In this document: piece after piece, positions 8,600 through 17,975 of the stretch
Position numbering within the stretch: position 1 is the stretch's first letter
Layout: each line of letters opens with the position of its first letter
Position numbers and translations under genes: made by a program
NCBI GenBank assembly: GCA_052035645.1
Contig: JBPOHK010000027.1
Location: 145,859 to 209,858 of the forward strand
DNA from: RPQJ01 sp052035645
GTDB taxonomy: Bacteria > Pseudomonadota > Gammaproteobacteria > Steroidobacterales > Steroidobacteraceae
DNA length: 64,000 nucleotides
Direction: 5' to 3'
Notes under the pieces: model-generated
What the model saw: only the letters and a program-made list of their open reading frames with translations
Told to the model about the DNA's origin: nothing
The model's database searches: none

Positions 8600-8701
8600 G
8601 GACCGGCCCGTTCTCGCAGATGCGAGACCCTTTCGATGGAACGGACCGCGGGCGGACCTCGTAAGCTCGACCGACATCCACGGGTGGGGGCGCGTTCGAC
8701 C

Positions 8702-10228
8702 ATGACGCAGGGCTCGTCGGGCACGGGGCGCCTGCTGGCGCGCAAGTCGCTGGCGGCGCTGCAGCGGGAGGCCGGCCAGCAGGGCCTGCGCCGCTCGCTC
8801 GGCCCGCTCAACCTGATCCTGCTCGGCATCGGCTGCATCCTCGGCGCCGGCATCTACGTGATGCCCGGCAACGCCGCGGCGCACTTCGCGGGCCCGGCCG
8901 TGATGCTCTCCTTCGTCATCGCGGGCGCCGCCTGCGCGCTCACCGCGCTGTGCTACGCCGAGCTGTCCTCGACCATGCCGGTCGCCGGCTCGGCCTACAC
9001 CTACTGCTATGCCGCGATGGGCGAGGTGTTCGCCTGGAGCATCGGCTGGCTGCTGATCCTCGAGTACGGCATGGCCGCCGCGACGCTCGCGGTCGGCTTC
9101 TCGGGCTACTTCGCCAGCCTGATGCGCGACCTGGGCGTCGTCGTGCCGGCCTCGCTCGCGACCCCGCTGATCCAGGCCCTGCCCTCCGGCCACGGCACGA
9201 CCTTCCTGCTCACCGGCTCGTTCAACCTGGTGGCCGCGCTCGCCATCGGCGTGGTGACCGTGGTGCTCACGCTCGGCATCTCGGCCTCGGCGGCGGTCAA
9301 CAACTTCCTGGTCACGGTCAAGGTCGCGGTGCTGATGGGGTTCATCGCCATCGGCATCGGCGTGGTCGATCCCGCGAACTGGACGCCGTTCGTGCCGCCC
9401 AACGAGGGCGGCTTCATGTACGGCTGGCCCGGCGTGATGCGCGCGGCCTCGATCCTGTTCTTCGCCTACCTCGGCTTCGAGACGGTCTCGACGGCCGCGG
9501 CCGAGGCGCGCAATCCCGAGCGCGACCTGCCGATCGGCATCCTCGGCTCGCTGGTCGCCTGCACGCTGATCTACATCGTGGTGGCCGCGGTGCTGACGGG
9601 CGTCGTGCCGTACCGCGAGCTCGGCGTGCCCGACCCGATCGCCGTCGCCGTCGACCGCATGGGCCACCCCGGCTTCGCGGTGCTGGTGAAGGTCGGCGCG
9701 CTGATGGGACTGTCCTCGGTGCTGCTGGTGAACGCCTACGGCCAGTCGCGGGTGACCTTCGCGATGTCGCGCGACGGGCTGCTGCCGCCGCTGTTCAGCC
9801 AGCTGCACCGGCGCTTCCAGACACCGCACCTCGGCACGATCCTGCTCGGCGTCGTCGCCGCGCTGGCCGCCGCGCTCCTGCCGCTGTCGCTGCTCGGCGA
9901 CCTCGTCAGCATCGGCATCGGGCTCGCCTTCATCGTGGTCGCGCTCTCGGTGATGTGGCTGCGCACGACCCAGCCCGGGCTGCACCGGCCGTTTCGCATC
10001 CCGTTCGGCGGCTTCCACGTCGGCCGGGTGTGGATCGGCTACGTGCCGGTCGGCGCGATCCTGCTGTGCCTGACGATGATCGTGCCGGTGATCGCCGACC
10101 TGATCCGCCAGGCGACGCTCGGCCAGCCGGCGCCGATCCTCTTCCTCGCGGGCTATGCGCTGACGGGCGTGGTCGTGTATTTCGGCTACTCGATGTCGCG
10201 CTCGAAGCTGGCGACGGAGACCGCGTGA
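8702..10228 (+). CDS. APC-superfamily amino-acid permease
   Basis: The protein has 508 residues with about 12 predicted membrane helices. The N-terminal LGPLNLILLGIGCILGAGIY is the conserved APC helix-1 motif with the GxGxxxGxG-like substrate site, followed by YAELSSTMPVAGSAYTY of helix 3. These are hallmarks of the cationic amino-acid transporter branch (CAT/YhdG). It probably imports amino acids by cation symport or exchange. ATG 8702 follows a G-rich stretch; an in-frame ATG at 8636 exists but lacks family sequence upstream. The stop overlaps the GTG of the next gene (GTGA), so the two are coupled. Downstream peptidase-like amidohydrolases suggest a role in peptide or amino-acid use. Confidence 0.88.
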   Translation: MTQGSSGTGRLLARKSLAALQREAGQQGLRRSLGPLNLILLGIGCILGAGIYVMPGNAAAHFAGPAVMLSFVIAGAACALTALCYAELSSTMPVAGSAYTYCYAAMGEVFAWSIGWLLILEYGMAAATLAVGFSGYFASLMRDLGVVVPASLATPLIQALPSGHGTTFLLTGSFNLVAALAIGVVTVVLTLGISASAAVNNFLVTVKVAVLMGFIAIGIGVVDPANWTPFVPPNEGGFMYGWPGVMRAASILFFAYLGFETVSTAAAEARNPERDLPIGILGSLVACTLIYIVVAAVLTGVVPYRELGVPDPIAVAVDRMGHPGFAVLVKVGALMGLSSVLLVNAYGQSRVTFAMSRDGLLPPLFSQLHRRFQTPHLGTILLGVVAALAAALLPLSLLGDLVSIGIGLAFIVVALSVMWLRTTQPGLHRPFRIPFGGFHVGRVWIGYVPVGAILLCLTMIVPVIADLIRQATLGQPAPILFLAGYALTGVVVYFGYSMSRSKLATETA

Positions 10229-10854
10229 ACGCCCCGACCGACCGCTACGCGCCGCCGGGTGCCGCGGACGTCGCCCGGTTGATCAGGGAGTTCCCGCTGG
10301 CGTGGATCGTGAGCGCGGCACCGGATTTCCTCGCCACACCGCTGCCGCTGCGGCCGCGCTTCGACGACGAGGGCCGGCTGCTCGAGCTGCACGGCCACTA
10401 CTCGCGCGGCAATCCGCAGGTGGTCGCCCTGCGCTCCCACCCGCGCGCCCTGGTGCTGTTCATGGGCCCGCAGGGCTACGTCTCGCCGTCGTGGATGGCC
10501 GATCGCACGCAGGCGCCCACCTGGAACTACGCCTCGGCGCAGTTCGTGGTCGACGTCGAGTTCATCGCCACCGACGCCGAGCTCGACCCGCTGATGGAAG
10601 ACATGGTCGGCGCCATGGAAGCCCACCGCGAGCACGCCTGGCACGCCGGCGAGATGGGTCCGCGCTATCGCAAGCTGGCCGAGCGCGTCGTCGGCTTCCG
10701 CATGCTCGTGCGCGGCGGGCGGGTGAAGTTCAAGCTCGGCCAGGACGAACGCGACGACGTCTACGGCGACATCGTCCACGGCCTCGACCAGGAGGGCAGC
10801 GCCGAGCTGCTCGAGTGGATGGCGCGCTGCAACCCGAAGCGTCACCCGGGCTGA
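10225..10854 (+). CDS. PaiB-like FMN-binding protein
   Basis: The 209-residue protein is of the PaiB / FMN-binding negative transcriptional regulator family, a split-barrel flavin fold. Family blocks include the early Phe-Pro-Leu (REFPLAWIVS), the GHYSRGNPQ segment, the YVSPSWM motif and the WNYASAQFVV motif. It is named for Bacillus PaiB, which represses protease and sporulation genes, but many members are probably flavin enzymes or detoxifying proteins of unknown reaction. The GTG start at 10225 overlaps the permease stop (GTGA). The amidohydrolase gene follows after 50 bases, so a five-gene operon from 8702 to 16935 is likely. Confidence 0.8.
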   Translation: MNAPTDRYAPPGAADVARLIREFPLAWIVSAAPDFLATPLPLRPRFDDEGRLLELHGHYSRGNPQVVALRSHPRALVLFMGPQGYVSPSWMADRTQAPTWNYASAQFVVDVEFIATDAELDPLMEDMVGAMEAHREHAWHAGEMGPRYRKLAERVVGFRMLVRGGRVKFKLGQDERDDVYGDIVHGLDQEGSAELLEWMARCNPKRHPG

Positions 10855-10904
10855 GCACGCGCGGGTTCTTCCCAAGCAACGAACGAAGTGGCAACGTGCA
10901 GCGC

Positions 10905-12416
10905 ATGCAGTCCCAACCCTGCCTTCCCCGCCGCCACGGGCTCGAGCTCGTGCGAATTGCGGCCGCACTGATCCTCGCCTGCGGCCTCGCGTCGGTCGCG
11001 GTCGCGGCGGATCCGCCTCCGCCGGGCGGACGCCCTCCCGGTGGCGACCACGACCGCGGCGGCCGCCACCCGGGCGCGGCTCCTCCCGACCGGCCGCGCG
11101 AACCGCTGCCGTTCACGCTCGACCCGTACCCGAGCACCTACCGGCCGCTGCCGCGCGTCGACACCCTGATCACGGGCGCCACGGTGCTCGACGGCGCCGG
11201 GCACCGGCTCGAGGACGCGAGCGTGCTGCTGCGCGACGGCAAGGTGGTCGCCGTGGGCGCCGCCGTCGCGGCCCCCGCGGGCGTCACGGTGATCGACGCC
11301 AAGGGCCGCTGGGTCACGCCCGGCATCGTCGACATCCACACGCACCTCGGCAACTTCCCGTTCCCGTTCGCCTCGACCGACTTCGGCCACTCGGACGTGA
11401 GCGAGACCACCGACCCGAACGGCGCGCACACCTGGGCCGAGCACTCGATCACGGTGCAGGACCCGGCCTTCGACGCGGCGCTCGCCGCCGGCGTGACGAC
11501 GGTGCAGGTGCTGCCGGGCTCGGCCAACCTCTTCGGCGGCCGCGGCGTCGTGCTGCACACCGTGCCGGCGACGACCGTGCAGGCGCGGAAATTCCCGGGC
11601 GCGCCGTACTCGCTGAAGATGGCCTGCGGCGAGAACCCGAAGTACAACTACGGCGACGCCGGCCGCTTCCCCTCGAGCCGCATGGGCAACATGGCGGGCT
11701 ACCGCGACGCCTTCCTGCAGGCCAGGCACTACCTGCGCGAATGGGAGTCCTACGAGCGCGGCGACGAGAAGCGCCCGCCGAAGCGCGACATGAAGATGGA
11801 CACGCTCGCGGGCGTGCTGCACGGCGACATCAAGGTGCACATGCACTGCTACCGCGCCGACGAGATGGCCGAGCTGCTCGACCTCGCGCGCGAGTTCGAC
11901 TTCCGGATCACCGCGTTCCACCACGCGGTGGAGGCCTACAAGATCCCCGCGCAGCTGAAGCAGTCGGGCACCTGCTCGGCCGTGTGGTCCGACTGGTGGG
12001 GCTACAAGCAGGAGACGCTCGACGCCATCCGCGAGAACGCGGCGATCCTCGACGCGTCCGGCGCCTGCGTGATGATGCACTCCGACTCCGGCATCATCGG
12101 CCAGCGTCTGGTGCTCGAGGCCGCGAAGGCCACGGCGGCCGGCCGACGCGCGGGCATCGACATTGCGAAGGAGCACGCGATCACCTGGGTGACGAGCGTG
12201 CCGGCCCGCGCCATGGGCCTCGACGACCGCATCGGCACGCTCGAGCCGGGCAAGAACGCGGACGTGGTGATCTGGTCGGGCGACCCGTTCAGCGTCTACA
12301 CGCTCGCGGACCAGGTGTTCATCGACGGCGCGCTGGCGTACGACCGCCACGACCCGCGCCGGCAACCCACGTCGGATCTCGACGTGGGCCAGCCATCGAT
12401 CGGGAGCCGGCCATGA
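10905..12416 (+). CDS. Secreted amidohydrolase with intact metal site
   Basis: The 503-residue protein has a signal peptide (ILACGLASVAVAA) and then a Pro/Gly/Arg/His-rich linker of about 40 residues. The amidohydrolase-superfamily TIM barrel follows, with beta-sandwich strands around VDTLITGATVLDGAG. Metal ligands are visible: HxH in DIHTHLG (His145, His147), KVHMHCYR, FHHAVEAYK and the late Asp in MMHSDSG. The C-terminal LEPGKNADVVIWSGDP motif is typical of imidazolonepropionase/prolidase-like members. ATG 10905 is used; GTG 10896 is possible. Its stop overlaps the next start (ATGA). A periplasmic peptidase or lactam/hydantoin-type hydrolase is likely, substrate unknown. Confidence 0.85.
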   Translation: MQSQPCLPRRHGLELVRIAAALILACGLASVAVAADPPPPGGRPPGGDHDRGGRHPGAAPPDRPREPLPFTLDPYPSTYRPLPRVDTLITGATVLDGAGHRLEDASVLLRDGKVVAVGAAVAAPAGVTVIDAKGRWVTPGIVDIHTHLGNFPFPFASTDFGHSDVSETTDPNGAHTWAEHSITVQDPAFDAALAAGVTTVQVLPGSANLFGGRGVVLHTVPATTVQARKFPGAPYSLKMACGENPKYNYGDAGRFPSSRMGNMAGYRDAFLQARHYLREWESYERGDEKRPPKRDMKMDTLAGVLHGDIKVHMHCYRADEMAELLDLAREFDFRITAFHHAVEAYKIPAQLKQSGTCSAVWSDWWGYKQETLDAIRENAAILDASGACVMMHSDSGIIGQRLVLEAAKATAAGRRAGIDIAKEHAITWVTSVPARAMGLDDRIGTLEPGKNADVVIWSGDPFSVYTLADQVFIDGALAYDRHDPRRQPTSDLDVGQPSIGSRP

Positions 12417-13714
12417 CCGCCGCCAGTCGCCTGCACGGGCTCCTCGCCATGCTCGGTGCCTGCGTCGCGCTCGCGCCGCACGCAGCGCCCGCCGAGACCT
12501 TCGCGATCGTGAACGCGCGCGTGTACACGGGCGAGGCCGCCGCGCCCATCGAGCACGCCACCCTCGTCGTCGCGGACGGCCGCATCGCCTCGGTGACGGC
12601 GAACGGCACGGCACCCGCCGGTGCGCGGGTCGTCGATGCGGGCGGTGCCGTCGTCACGGCCGGGCTGATGGGCGCGGGCACGCAGCTCGGGCTCGTCGAG
12701 CTGTACTCGATGAAGGAGACCGCCGACCAGGCAGTCGCAAAGGGCCCGCTCGGCGCGGCCTTCGACGTGCAGTACGCGCTGAACGCGAACTCGACGCTGA
12801 TTCCGCAGGCCCGGGCCGACGGCGTGACGCGCGCGGTCTCCTATCCCACCGGCTCGGTCGACCTGCCGTTCTCCGGCCTCGGCGCGCTGCTGCGCCTCGA
12901 CGAATCGCCCGACCTGCTCGAGCGCCCGAAGGCGGGCCTGTTCATCGTGACGGGCGGCGTGGCGGCGATGCAGGGCGCGGGCTCGCGCAGCGCGCAGTGG
13001 CAGCTGATCCGCAACGCGTTCGACGAGGCGAAGCGGTACCGGCCGGGCCGCGGCGCCGGCGGGCCGCGCGACCAGCTGCTCAATCACCTCGACGCCGAGG
13101 CGCTGCAGCCCGTGGTCGAAGGCCGCGTACCGCTCGCGATCTTCGCCTACCGCGAGTCCGACATCCGCCAGGCCGTGCGGCTCGGCCAGGACTACGGCAT
13201 CCGCGTGATCGTCTATGGCGGCACCGAGGCCTGGCGCGCCGCCGACCTGCTGGCGGCCAACGGCGTCGGCGTCGTGCTCGACCCGTTCGCGAACCTGCCG
13301 GCGACCTTCGACGACCTCGGCGTGCGCGCGGACAACGCCGCACTGCTGCAAAAGGCCGGCGTGACCGTCGCGTTCTTCGTCCCCGGCATCCACCAGAGCC
13401 ACAACGTGGGCTCGGCGATCCGCGAGGGCGCCGGCGTGGCCGTCGCGCACGGCCTGCCCTGGAACGAGGCGCTCAAGGCGATCACGGTGAATCCCGCGCG
13501 GCTCTGGGGCCTCGACGACCACTACGGCCGCGTGGCGCGCGGCCAGGACGCCGACCTCGTGCTGTGGGACGGCGATCCGCTCGAGCCGACCAGCGCGCCG
13601 CTCGCGGTCTACGTGCGCGGCGTCGCCGTGTCGCTGGCCACGCGCCAGAAGGCGCTGCGCGACCGCTATTCACCCCAGCATTCCCAGGACCCATGGCCGC
13701 CCGCCTACCGCTGA
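12413..13714 (+). CDS. Secreted amidohydrolase homologue lacking the HxH motif
   Basis: The 433-residue protein has a signal peptide (to about residue 28) and the same strand pattern as the preceding gene (FAIVNARVYTGEA, then VDAGGAVVTAGLM). Where active relatives have DAHTHLG, this protein reads GAGTQLG (87-93), so both metal-binding His are replaced by Gly and Gln. The C-terminal GVAVAHGLPWNEALKAIT and GQDADLVLWDGDPLE are retained. It is either a pseudo-enzyme partner of its neighbour or binds metal differently. It overlaps the upstream gene by ATGA and the downstream gene by 22 bases, so expression must be tightly linked. Loss of the HxH is unusual enough to mark it as probably non-hydrolytic. 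Confidence 0.8.
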   Translation: MTAASRLHGLLAMLGACVALAPHAAPAETFAIVNARVYTGEAAAPIEHATLVVADGRIASVTANGTAPAGARVVDAGGAVVTAGLMGAGTQLGLVELYSMKETADQAVAKGPLGAAFDVQYALNANSTLIPQARADGVTRAVSYPTGSVDLPFSGLGALLRLDESPDLLERPKAGLFIVTGGVAAMQGAGSRSAQWQLIRNAFDEAKRYRPGRGAGGPRDQLLNHLDAEALQPVVEGRVPLAIFAYRESDIRQAVRLGQDYGIRVIVYGGTEAWRAADLLAANGVGVVLDPFANLPATFDDLGVRADNAALLQKAGVTVAFFVPGIHQSHNVGSAIREGAGVAVAHGLPWNEALKAITVNPARLWGLDDHYGRVARGQDADLVLWDGDPLEPTSAPLAVYVRGVAVSLATRQKALRDRYSPQHSQDPWPPAYR

Positions 13715-16700
13715 TCGCCTTCTCCCTCGCCGCCTGCGCGGGTCTCGCGCAGGCCGCGGACGTCGCCACGAACCTGCCGCTGCAACCGACGCGGCACGTC
13801 GAGTTCGACACCACGCAGGGCACGTGGATGTCGCTCGACCTGTCGCCCGACGGCCGCACCATCGTGTTCGACCTGCTCGGCGACCTCTACTCGCTGCCGG
13901 TCGAGGGCGGCGAGGCCCGTCGGCTGACCCGCGGCATGGCCTTCGACTCGCAGCCCGTGTACTCGCCCGATGGCGCGTCGATCGCGTTCGTGAGCGACCG
14001 CTCGGGCGCCGAGAACGTCTGGGTGGCGCGGGCGGACGGCACGCAGGCGCGTCAGCTCTCGTTCCAGGACGACCACAACACCTTCATCTCGCCCGAGTGG
14101 TCGGCGGACGGCCGCACGATCTTCGTGCAGCACCACCAGACCGAGGGCAACGCGTTCGAGCTGTGGAGCTACGCGGCCGACGCTGCCGGACCGAAGCGCG
14201 TGGTTCTGCCGTTCCGCGCGAAGCCCGACCAGGACAGCGAGTCCTGGCGTCACGTGCTCGGCGCCGCGCCGACGCGCGACGGACGTTACCTCTACTTCGC
14301 CGGGCACGTCGGCGACCTGGACTACGACAAGGTGCCGGAGTGGACGATCCGTCGCCTCGACCTCGCGAGCGGCGCCGAGCACACGATCGTGTCGGCCCCG
14401 CGCGGTCCGCGGCCGGATCTCAGCCTCGGCACGGCCTTCCGTCCTCGCGTCTCGCCGGACGGTCGCACGCTCGTCTACGCCACGCGCCTCGACGGGCGCA
14501 CGGGCCTGCGCGTGCTGGATCTCGTCACGCAGGAGGATCGGCCGCTCGAGTATCCGGTGCAGCAGGACCAGCTGATGGTCCTGCCCGGCCAGGACCTGCT
14601 GCCGCGCTCGGTATTCACGCCGGACGGCAAGTCGCTGCTGCTGACGCAGGACGGCGGCTTCGCACGGGTGGACCTCGCCACCGGCCGGGCGACGCCGATC
14701 CCGTTCCGCGCGCACGTCGCGCTCGACGTGGGCCCCGACCTGCGCGTGCCCATCCGCCAGGAGACCGGCCCGGTGCGCGCGCGCCTGATCCAGGATCCGC
14801 AGCCCTCGCCCGACGGCCGCCGGATCGCCTTCTCCGCGCTCGGCAAGGTCTACGTGATGGAGCTCGCGCGCAGCGGGCAGCCGCGGCGGCTGACCACGGA
14901 CGATCGCCCGGAGTTCCAGCCGTCCTGGTCGCCGGACGGCCGGCAGCTCGCGTACGTCACGTGGACCGCGCGCGACGCCGGACAGGTGTGGGTGGCGCCG
15001 CTGGCCGGAGGCGAGGCACCGCGACGCGTCACCGCGACGGCCGCGTTCTACACGCATCCCGTGTTCACGCCCGACGGCCGCGAGCTGGTCGTCGTGCGCT
15101 CGAGCAACAGCGTGCGGCTGCAGAGCTTCATGGAGTACGGCGCGCTGCGCCAGGCGGACCTCGTGCGCCTGCCCGTGAGCGGCGGCGACGGCACGGTGAT
15201 CGCCCGCGACACGATGGGCGGCACGCCGCAGTTCACGACGGTCCCGGGTCGCGTGTACCTGGCCTTCGCCGACGGACTCAACTCGGTCGCGCTCGACGGG
15301 TCGGGTCGCGAGCGTGTGCTGGGCGTGCAGGGCCCGGGCTGGTATTTCTCGGAGGCACCGGGCTCGCCGGACGACATCCGCGTCAGTCCGGACGGACGCT
15401 GGGCGCTGGTGCAGCACGTGCAGCAGCTGCACCTCGTCGAGGTGCCGACGGGCGCGGACCGTCTCGTCGACCTGCGGCAGCCGTCCGTGCGCCACCGCAA
15501 GCTGACGGACGTCGGCGCGGACTTCATCGCCTGGGCCGACGGCGGGCGGACGATCACCTGGGCCGTCGGCTCGACGTTCCATCGCCGGCCGCTCGCCAGC
15601 GTGGTGTTGAACGCGGCAGGGTCGGCGGGCGGGACGGCCGACGTGCCGGTGCCCGGCCAGCGCGGCGTCGAGGCGTTCCCGGCGGTGGTGCAGGTGCCGC
15701 GCGACACGCCGAAGGGCGTGCTGGTGCTGCGCGGCGCGACCGTGGTGACGATGCGGGGCGACGAGGTGATCGCGGACGCGGACGTCGTCATCCGGGACGA
15801 TCGCATCGAGGCGGTCGGGCCGCGCGGGCGTGTGCGGGTGCCGGAGGGGGCCACGATCCGCGACGTGAGCGGACGCTACATCGTGCCCGGGTTCATCGAC
15901 GCGCACGACCATATCGCGGACATCCGGCGTGGCGTGCTCGATTTCGAGCCCTGGGGACCGCTCGAGAACCTCGCCTATGGCGTCACGACGGGCTTCGATC
16001 CCTCGTCGCTCAGCATCGACATGCTCGCGTACGAGGACATGGTCGATGCCGGGCTGGTGGTCGGCTCGCGCATCCACTCCACGGGCCCGGCGCTGTTCTC
16101 GTACAACCGCTTCGAGTCGCTGCCGGAAGTGCGGGCCGTGCTCGCGCGCAACCTGCAGCACTACCGCACGCCCAACCTGAAGGAGTACCGCACCGGCAAC
16201 CGGCGCGTGCGCCAGTGGGTGGCGATGGCGGCGCGCGAGCAGGGCATCCTGCCGACCTGCGAGGGCGCGCTCGCGCTGAAGCTGGACCTGACGCAGATCC
16301 AGGACGGCTTCGCGGGCAACGAGCACTCGCTGCCGGTGGTGCCGCTGTACGACGACGTGGTGCAGTTGATGGCGCGCACCGGGGTCAGCTACGTGCTGAC
16401 GCTGATGATCACGCACGGCGGGCCCGAGGGGCAGGACTACTACATCACCCGCGATGCGCCGCACGACGACCCGAAGTTCGGACGCTTCGCGCCGCACTAC
16501 GTGGTGGACATCAAGTTCCTGCAGCGCACCTGGCGCGATCCCCGCGAGTACCTGTTCCCCCGCGTGGCCGAGAGCGCCGCGAAGGTCGTGCGCGCCGGCG
16601 GCCTCCTCGGCGTGGGCAGCCACGGCGAGGTACCCGGACTCGGCTTCCACTGGGAGATGCAGGCGCACGCCGCCGGCGGGATGACGCCGCACGAGGTGCT

Positions 16701-16935
16701 GCGCGCCGCGACGCTCGGGTCGGCGACCACCATCGGCCGCGGCGCCGAGTTCGGCAGCGTCGAGGCCGGCAAGTACGCCGACCTCGTGATCCTCGACCGC
16801 GACCCGCTCGTCGATATCACCAACACCCTGTCGATCCGCGAGGTCATGAAGAACGGCCGCCTCTACGACGGCAACACGCTGGACGAGGTGTGGCCCCGCC
16901 AGCGCCCCCTCCCCACCCCCTGGTTCCGAAAATAG
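13693..16935 (+). CDS. TolB-like beta-propeller fused to amidohydrolase, secreted
   Basis: This is a 1080-residue fusion. A signal peptide ends near AQAADVA. Residues about 35-620 hold repeated PD40/TolB propeller units (LSPDGRTIVF, YSPDGASIAF, WSPDGRQLAY, VSPDGRWALV). Residues about 675-1070 are an amidohydrolase with GFIDAHDHIAD (HxH present), a late His in VGSHGEVPGLGFHWE and the KYADLVILDRDPL tail. Proteins of this architecture occur in gammaproteobacteria, caulobacteria and bacteroidetes and are thought to be periplasmic peptidase-like hydrolases; the propeller may gate the substrate. The start ATG 13693 lies inside the previous gene. The stop at 16933-16935 is followed directly by a REP-like element. 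Confidence 0.88.
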   Translation: MAARLPLIAFSLAACAGLAQAADVATNLPLQPTRHVEFDTTQGTWMSLDLSPDGRTIVFDLLGDLYSLPVEGGEARRLTRGMAFDSQPVYSPDGASIAFVSDRSGAENVWVARADGTQARQLSFQDDHNTFISPEWSADGRTIFVQHHQTEGNAFELWSYAADAAGPKRVVLPFRAKPDQDSESWRHVLGAAPTRDGRYLYFAGHVGDLDYDKVPEWTIRRLDLASGAEHTIVSAPRGPRPDLSLGTAFRPRVSPDGRTLVYATRLDGRTGLRVLDLVTQEDRPLEYPVQQDQLMVLPGQDLLPRSVFTPDGKSLLLTQDGGFARVDLATGRATPIPFRAHVALDVGPDLRVPIRQETGPVRARLIQDPQPSPDGRRIAFSALGKVYVMELARSGQPRRLTTDDRPEFQPSWSPDGRQLAYVTWTARDAGQVWVAPLAGGEAPRRVTATAAFYTHPVFTPDGRELVVVRSSNSVRLQSFMEYGALRQADLVRLPVSGGDGTVIARDTMGGTPQFTTVPGRVYLAFADGLNSVALDGSGRERVLGVQGPGWYFSEAPGSPDDIRVSPDGRWALVQHVQQLHLVEVPTGADRLVDLRQPSVRHRKLTDVGADFIAWADGGRTITWAVGSTFHRRPLASVVLNAAGSAGGTADVPVPGQRGVEAFPAVVQVPRDTPKGVLVLRGATVVTMRGDEVIADADVVIRDDRIEAVGPRGRVRVPEGATIRDVSGRYIVPGFIDAHDHIADIRRGVLDFEPWGPLENLAYGVTTGFDPSSLSIDMLAYEDMVDAGLVVGSRIHSTGPALFSYNRFESLPEVRAVLARNLQHYRTPNLKEYRTGNRRVRQWVAMAAREQGILPTCEGALALKLDLTQIQDGFAGNEHSLPVVPLYDDVVQLMARTGVSYVLTLMITHGGPEGQDYYITRDAPHDDPKFGRFAPHYVVDIKFLQRTWRDPREYLFPRVAESAAKVVRAGGLLGVGSHGEVPGLGFHWEMQAHAAGGMTPHEVLRAATLGSATTIGRGAEFGSVEAGKYADLVILDRDPLVDITNTLSIREVMKNGRLYDGNTLDEVWPRQRPLPTPWFRK

Positions 16936-16941
16936 AAAAAT

Positions 16942-17023
16942 AGGGGACACTCACTATTTTTCTGGTCGAGCGGCTCGAGACACCGCGGGTCGCCTGCCTT
17001 TCGGAAAATAGTGAGTGTCCCCT
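16942..17023. repeat. REP-like palindrome R1 (19-bp arms)
   Basis: Arms AGGGGACACTCACTATTTT (16942-16960) and its exact complement (17005-17023) enclose a 44-base spacer. It shares its arm sequence with R2, R3 and R4 in this window. It sits between the propeller-amidohydrolase stop and the SDR promoter. Confidence 0.9.
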
Positions 17024-17065
17024 GTTGCCCGCAAATCATGGTGCGGCGCAGCGCAATCCTGACGA

Positions 17066-17093
17066 TTGATAATTCGCCTTACAGGTGTAAAGT
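17066..17093 (+). promoter_or_regulatory. Likely promoter with overlapping TTACA-N2-TGTAA palindrome
   Basis: TTGATA (17066-17071) and TAAAGT (17088-17093) are separated by 16 bases, upstream of the SDR start at 17122. The -10 overlaps the palindrome TTACAGGTGTAA (17079-17090), which could be a repressor site. A related palindrome, TACATGTA, lies at 24928-24935 upstream of the TetR gene at 24231, so that TetR is a candidate ligand. The link is weak. Confidence 0.45.
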
Positions 17094-17121
17094 TCGTCGC
17101 TGACTCGCCGGAGGTGCAGCG

Positions 17122-17958
17122 ATGGGACGGTTGGACGGCAGGGTGGCGATGGTCACGGGCGGCACGCAGGGCATCGGCCGCGGCATCGTGCTGCGGTTCC
17201 TCAAGGAAGGCGCGCGGGTCGTCTACTGCTCGCGCAACCCGAAGAACGACGAGGAAATGGTTCCGCTGATCGCGGCCATCCGCGGCGGCGCGGCCCGCGC
17301 CCATTACGTGCAGGCCGACGTGGGCGTGAAGAGCCAGATCCAGGGCGTGGTGCACGAGGCCGTCCGTCGCTTCGGCCGCATCGACATCGTGGTCAACAAC
17401 GCACAGGGCATCGCACCCCTGCGGCCGATCCTGGAGAAGCCCGACGAGGACTACGCGATGACGCTGGCGACCGGCTTCTACCATTCGCTGTGGACCATGC
17501 AGGCCGCCGTTCCCTACATCCGCCGGCAGAAGAGCGGCGGCAGCTTCATCAACTTCAGCTCCCACTGGGCGCTGAACGGCATGACTTATTCCAGCGACTA
17601 CAACATCACCAAGGGCGCCAACGAGGCCCTCACCCGCAGCGCGGCCAACGAGTTCGGCGGCGACGGCATCAACGTCAACTGCATCACCCCGGCGGGCGAC
17701 AGCTTCGCGTACCGCGTGTACTGCAACGCCAACCCGGGCATCCACGAGGCGATCTGCAGCACGATTCCGGCGCGCAGGATGGGCGACTGCGAGAAGGACA
17801 TCGCCGGGGCCGTGCTCGGGCTTTGCTCGGCCAACGGTCGCTTCATCACCGGCCAGACCTTCTACGTCGACGGCGGCGCATGGCTCGCGAAGCCGCCGAA
17901 CGAGCACAAGGAGAACACCGACATCCACGAGGGCCGACACCAGTCGGCCACGGGCTGA
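17122..17958 (+). CDS. Short-chain dehydrogenase/reductase
   Basis: The 278-residue classical SDR has the cofactor motif TGGTQGIG (12-19), NNAQG (93-97), a catalytic Ser in INFSS and Tyr160-x3-Lys164 in SSDYNITK. The C-terminal FYVDGGAWL motif closes the domain, followed by a short charged tail rich in Glu and His. It oxidises or reduces an alcohol/ketone with NAD(P). The start ATG has a strong GGAGG site. It is first in a plus-strand run with the degenerate SDR (17 bases downstream), VOC, sulfotransferase and NTF2-like genes. The substrate is unknown. Confidence 0.9.
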   Translation: MGRLDGRVAMVTGGTQGIGRGIVLRFLKEGARVVYCSRNPKNDEEMVPLIAAIRGGAARAHYVQADVGVKSQIQGVVHEAVRRFGRIDIVVNNAQGIAPLRPILEKPDEDYAMTLATGFYHSLWTMQAAVPYIRRQKSGGSFINFSSHWALNGMTYSSDYNITKGANEALTRSAANEFGGDGINVNCITPAGDSFAYRVYCNANPGIHEAICSTIPARRMGDCEKDIAGAVLGLCSANGRFITGQTFYVDGGAWLAKPPNEHKENTDIHEGRHQSATG

Positions 17959-17975
17959 GCGCGGGGAGCAGCCAC

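Noticed and set aside
13705..16950. Open frame of 1081 codons antisense to the propeller-amidohydrolase
   Set aside because: It is the mirror frame of a gene with strong family motifs, has no recognisable protein features and no ribosome-binding site.
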